Virus record (IMG/VR): IMGVR_UViG_3300025846_000020
Coordinates: 1 to 47,802 of that record
From: a virus
Length of the DNA stretch: 47,802 nt
Strand: one strand, 5' to 3'
The notes under the pieces were generated by a model. That model did not search any database. It saw only the letters and a list, made by a program, of their open reading frames with translations, and had not been told where the DNA came from. This document shows positions 46,300-47,802 of this stretch, piece by piece. How positions within the stretch are numbered: the stretch's first letter is position 1; each line of letters begins with the position of its first letter. Both the position numbers and the translations under genes were made by a program.

Positions 46300-47508
46300 T
46301 CAGGCTGGAGGACTCACCCATTCTGGCACCAGCCATTCCGCGGCAACGGGCCGCATGTCCCCGTCTATTTGAACCGAACCCCATATCATCCGGAGTGCCC
46401 GGTTTACCTCTTGCGGCTCGCGATCCCAACTCACTGCCGGGACCAACCTCACCTGTCCCTGGAGATCGAGCCGCATGAGAGCGTCGTCGACCTCCGCTTT
46501 CTCGGCCATCATCGTCGGTTCGTCCTGGTACAAGCCGGCGATCCATGCAACCCGGATGCGGTCCAGTTGAGCCCGGAGCGCCGCCTGCTCCGCCACTGTG
46601 CTCTCGGCCAGGGCCACCTTGTCTTTCGGCGGTCGAAGCCGCAGGGCCTCGCGTATCGCCCATTCAAGGACGCGGCTCTCGGGGACGGTCGTCGTACCGT
46701 GGAGCGTGTCCAGCCTGCCCCGGGTGCAGCGATAACTGACGTAGCCCACCATCCTCCCGGACGCGCGGCGCCAGCCGGTCATGGTGCGCCCGCAGTGGCA
46801 GCGCAGCAACCTGTAGAACAAGAAGGGCGCCGCCTTCTTGGCGCCCCGCGGCTGACCGACCGGGAGCAGTTGCGGGGCCACGCGCCGCAGGATCACAGAG
46901 ACAGCGCTCGGGTACCAGACGGCGTTGCCGTTCCGGGTCCGAACGCCCCGCGCCGTCAAAAGCCTTGCTGCTCCCGTGCAGGAGCCCGCTTCCTCGTATG
47001 CCTCGATGACGAGCGGGTGCTCGAGGAACACCGGGGCCCCCATTACGTCACCGCGGGCCCGGCGGACCTCCACCGCGTCGAGCGCTCGCTCCGAAGCCAG
47101 GTCGGCCTCGAGCTGGGCCATGACGCCGAGCAGGGCCAGGATCGCCCGGCCGGTCGCAGTCGTGGGATCCGGGTCAGTGTCCCGCGCCAGCCGGATAGCG
47201 ACGCCCTGGACCCTGCACAGCTCGGCCAGGGCCATGATGTCACGGACCGACCGGGAGAGTCGGCTGAGGCTGTACGAGTAGACGGCCGACACCTCCCCGG
47301 CTTCGATCGCGGAGAGCAGGGCATCGAAACCCGGACGCTCGCGTCTCCCCTTGCGCCCGCTCCTGTTCAGGTCGGTGAGCACGATGAGATCGCGGTCGCC
47401 GAACGCCTCCGCGTACTGGGTGGCCGCCGCGAGCTGCATCTCGGGGCTGACGATCTCCTGGTCGCGATAGACCCGCGACTTTCTCAGATACGCGTAGGCG
47501 CGCCTCAC
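46300..47508 (-). CDS. int: serine integrase (large serine recombinase)
   Basis: This 402-residue protein has the catalytic domain AYLRKSRVY with Ser11, then SLSRLSRSVRDI carrying the active-site arginines, and ILALLGVMAQLEADLASERA of the long helix E. A recombinase domain follows, then a zinc ribbon (LLRCHCGRTM and SYRC) and a short coiled coil (EQAALRAQLDRIRVAWIAGL). It is short for the family but complete in order. It starts with GTG 6 bases after a TAGAGT box (47520-47515), so the mRNA may be leaderless. It integrates the phage at attP/attB. Confidence 0.92.
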   Translation of the reverse strand: MRRAYAYLRKSRVYRDQEIVSPEMQLAAATQYAEAFGDRDLIVLTDLNRSGRKGRRERPGFDALLSAIEAGEVSAVYSYSLSRLSRSVRDIMALAELCRVQGVAIRLARDTDPDPTTATGRAILALLGVMAQLEADLASERALDAVEVRRARGDVMGAPVFLEHPLVIEAYEEAGSCTGAARLLTARGVRTRNGNAVWYPSAVSVILRRVAPQLLPVGQPRGAKKAAPFLFYRLLRCHCGRTMTGWRRASGRMVGYVSYRCTRGRLDTLHGTTTVPESRVLEWAIREALRLRPPKDKVALAESTVAEQAALRAQLDRIRVAWIAGLYQDEPTMMAEKAEVDDALMRLDLQGQVRLVPAVSWDREPQEVNRALRMIWGSVQIDGDMRPVAAEWLVPEWVSPPA

Positions 47509-47523
47509 GGGACAACTCTACAG

Positions 47524-47573
47524 CGTGAGACAAGGAGCCAGTTAGCGTGGTCCCAGACTCTGCTTGTCTCACG
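47524..47573. other. attP: candidate attP site
   Basis: CGTGAGACAAG (47524-47534) and CTTGTCTCACG (47563-47573) form perfect 11-base inverted arms around 28 bases, 50 bases in all, only 16 bases from the integrase start. Large serine integrases use attP sites of about this length with symmetrical outer arms and a central dinucleotide, here TG at 47548-47549. No host half-site is visible, so it remains a prediction. Confidence 0.68.
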
Positions 47574-47585
47574 GGAGGGAGCAGC

Positions 47586-47802
47586 ATGACGCTCATCCAC
47601 GGCGATTGCATCGAGGCGATGGCCGCGATGGAGCCGGACAGCATCGATGCCATCGTCACGGACCCGCCCTACGGGATCGGCTTCATGGGCAAGGCGTGGG
47701 ACTCGCTGTCTGCCGATCCGGTCGAGGCGTCATGGAACGTCCGCGGCAGAAACACGACTTCCACTCGGGATCCGGGAGCCGCTACACCGGCAGGGCGCAG
47801 CA
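47586..47802 (+). CDS. DNA methyltransferase, N-terminal part (runs off the right edge)
   Basis: The ATG has GGGAGGGAG a few bases upstream. The first 72 residues include LIHGDCIEAMAAMEPDSIDA and IVTDPPYGIGFMGKAWDSLS, the catalytic DPPY motif. The frame continues without shift into base 3 of the window, where CAIEDAGW begins, so both pieces belong to one gene on a circular or permuted genome. About 40 or more residues (the usual RVLKPGGHLLAFGGTRT region) are missing at the join. Confidence 0.85.
   Translation, partial: MTLIHGDCIEAMAAMEPDSIDAIVTDPPYGIGFMGKAWDSLSADPVEASWNVRGRNTTSTRDPGAATPAGRS

Noticed and set aside
46300-47508. Transposon or insertion sequence suggested by the serine recombinase
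   Set aside because: No terminal repeats or transposase partner; the adjacent attP-like site and phage context fit an integrase.

Overview
The window is almost the whole genome of a GC-rich, temperate, long-tailed (siphovirus-type) phage, or the excised form of such a prophage. The basis is a complete run of terminase, portal, MuF-like, capsid, connector, tail tube, tail chaperone, tape measure, tailspike and lysis genes, plus a repressor/Cro-type switch, a serine integrase with an attP-like site, and a replication/recombination module. A DNA methyltransferase gene starts at 47586 and runs off the right edge. Its C-terminal part opens the window, so the two ends very probably belong to one circular or circularly permuted molecule. 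The window is probably not gap-free at the join. The host cannot be named. GC richness, GTG/TTG starts, dense 4-base gene overlaps and at least one leaderless-looking start fit an actinobacterial or Chloroflexota-like host, but this is only inference.

Layout. 1-1115: C-terminal part of the methyltransferase. 1112-5044: about 14 small accessory genes, many Cys-rich, including a membrane-anchored RlpA-like (double-psi barrel) protein and a tandemly duplicated gene family. 5037-7072: terminase small and large subunits, separated by a striking GTAGC repeat cluster. 7069-8049: four small genes. 8049-15676: portal, an isolated promoter-structured leader-HTH-terminator cassette, MuF-like protein, a small HExxH zincin, one gene on the opposite strand, and an unusual single-ORF prohead protease plus major capsid protein. 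15776-19459: head/fibre-type structural proteins, one with about 20 repeats. 19469-22351: connectors, tail terminator and tail tube. 22428-23065: tail assembly chaperone with a probable -1 frameshift. 23084-30654: tape measure with a repeat array, pectate-lyase-like tailspike and minor tail proteins. 30719-33029: lysis region with a papain-like cysteine peptidase and several small membrane proteins.

33033-34957: small genes and a metallophosphoesterase. 35045-36278: lysogeny switch. On the minus strand a lipoprotein gene precedes an HTH repressor; on the plus strand a Cro-like gene has a consensus promoter placed so close that the mRNA should be leaderless. 36275-41535: early genes including a PD-(D/E)XK nuclease, a Sak4-like ATPase and SSB, which together look like a single-strand annealing recombination set. 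41612-45242: TOPRIM-helicase fusion, a nucleotide-metabolism fusion and a RuvC-like resolvase. 45239-46245: a degenerate HNH protein and a second DNA methyltransferase. 46300-47573: serine integrase and candidate attP.

The late genes and most early genes read rightward in tight operons. Only four genes read leftward: 12550-12843, the repressor, the lipoprotein and the integrase. No tRNA gene, insertion sequence or CRISPR array was seen.
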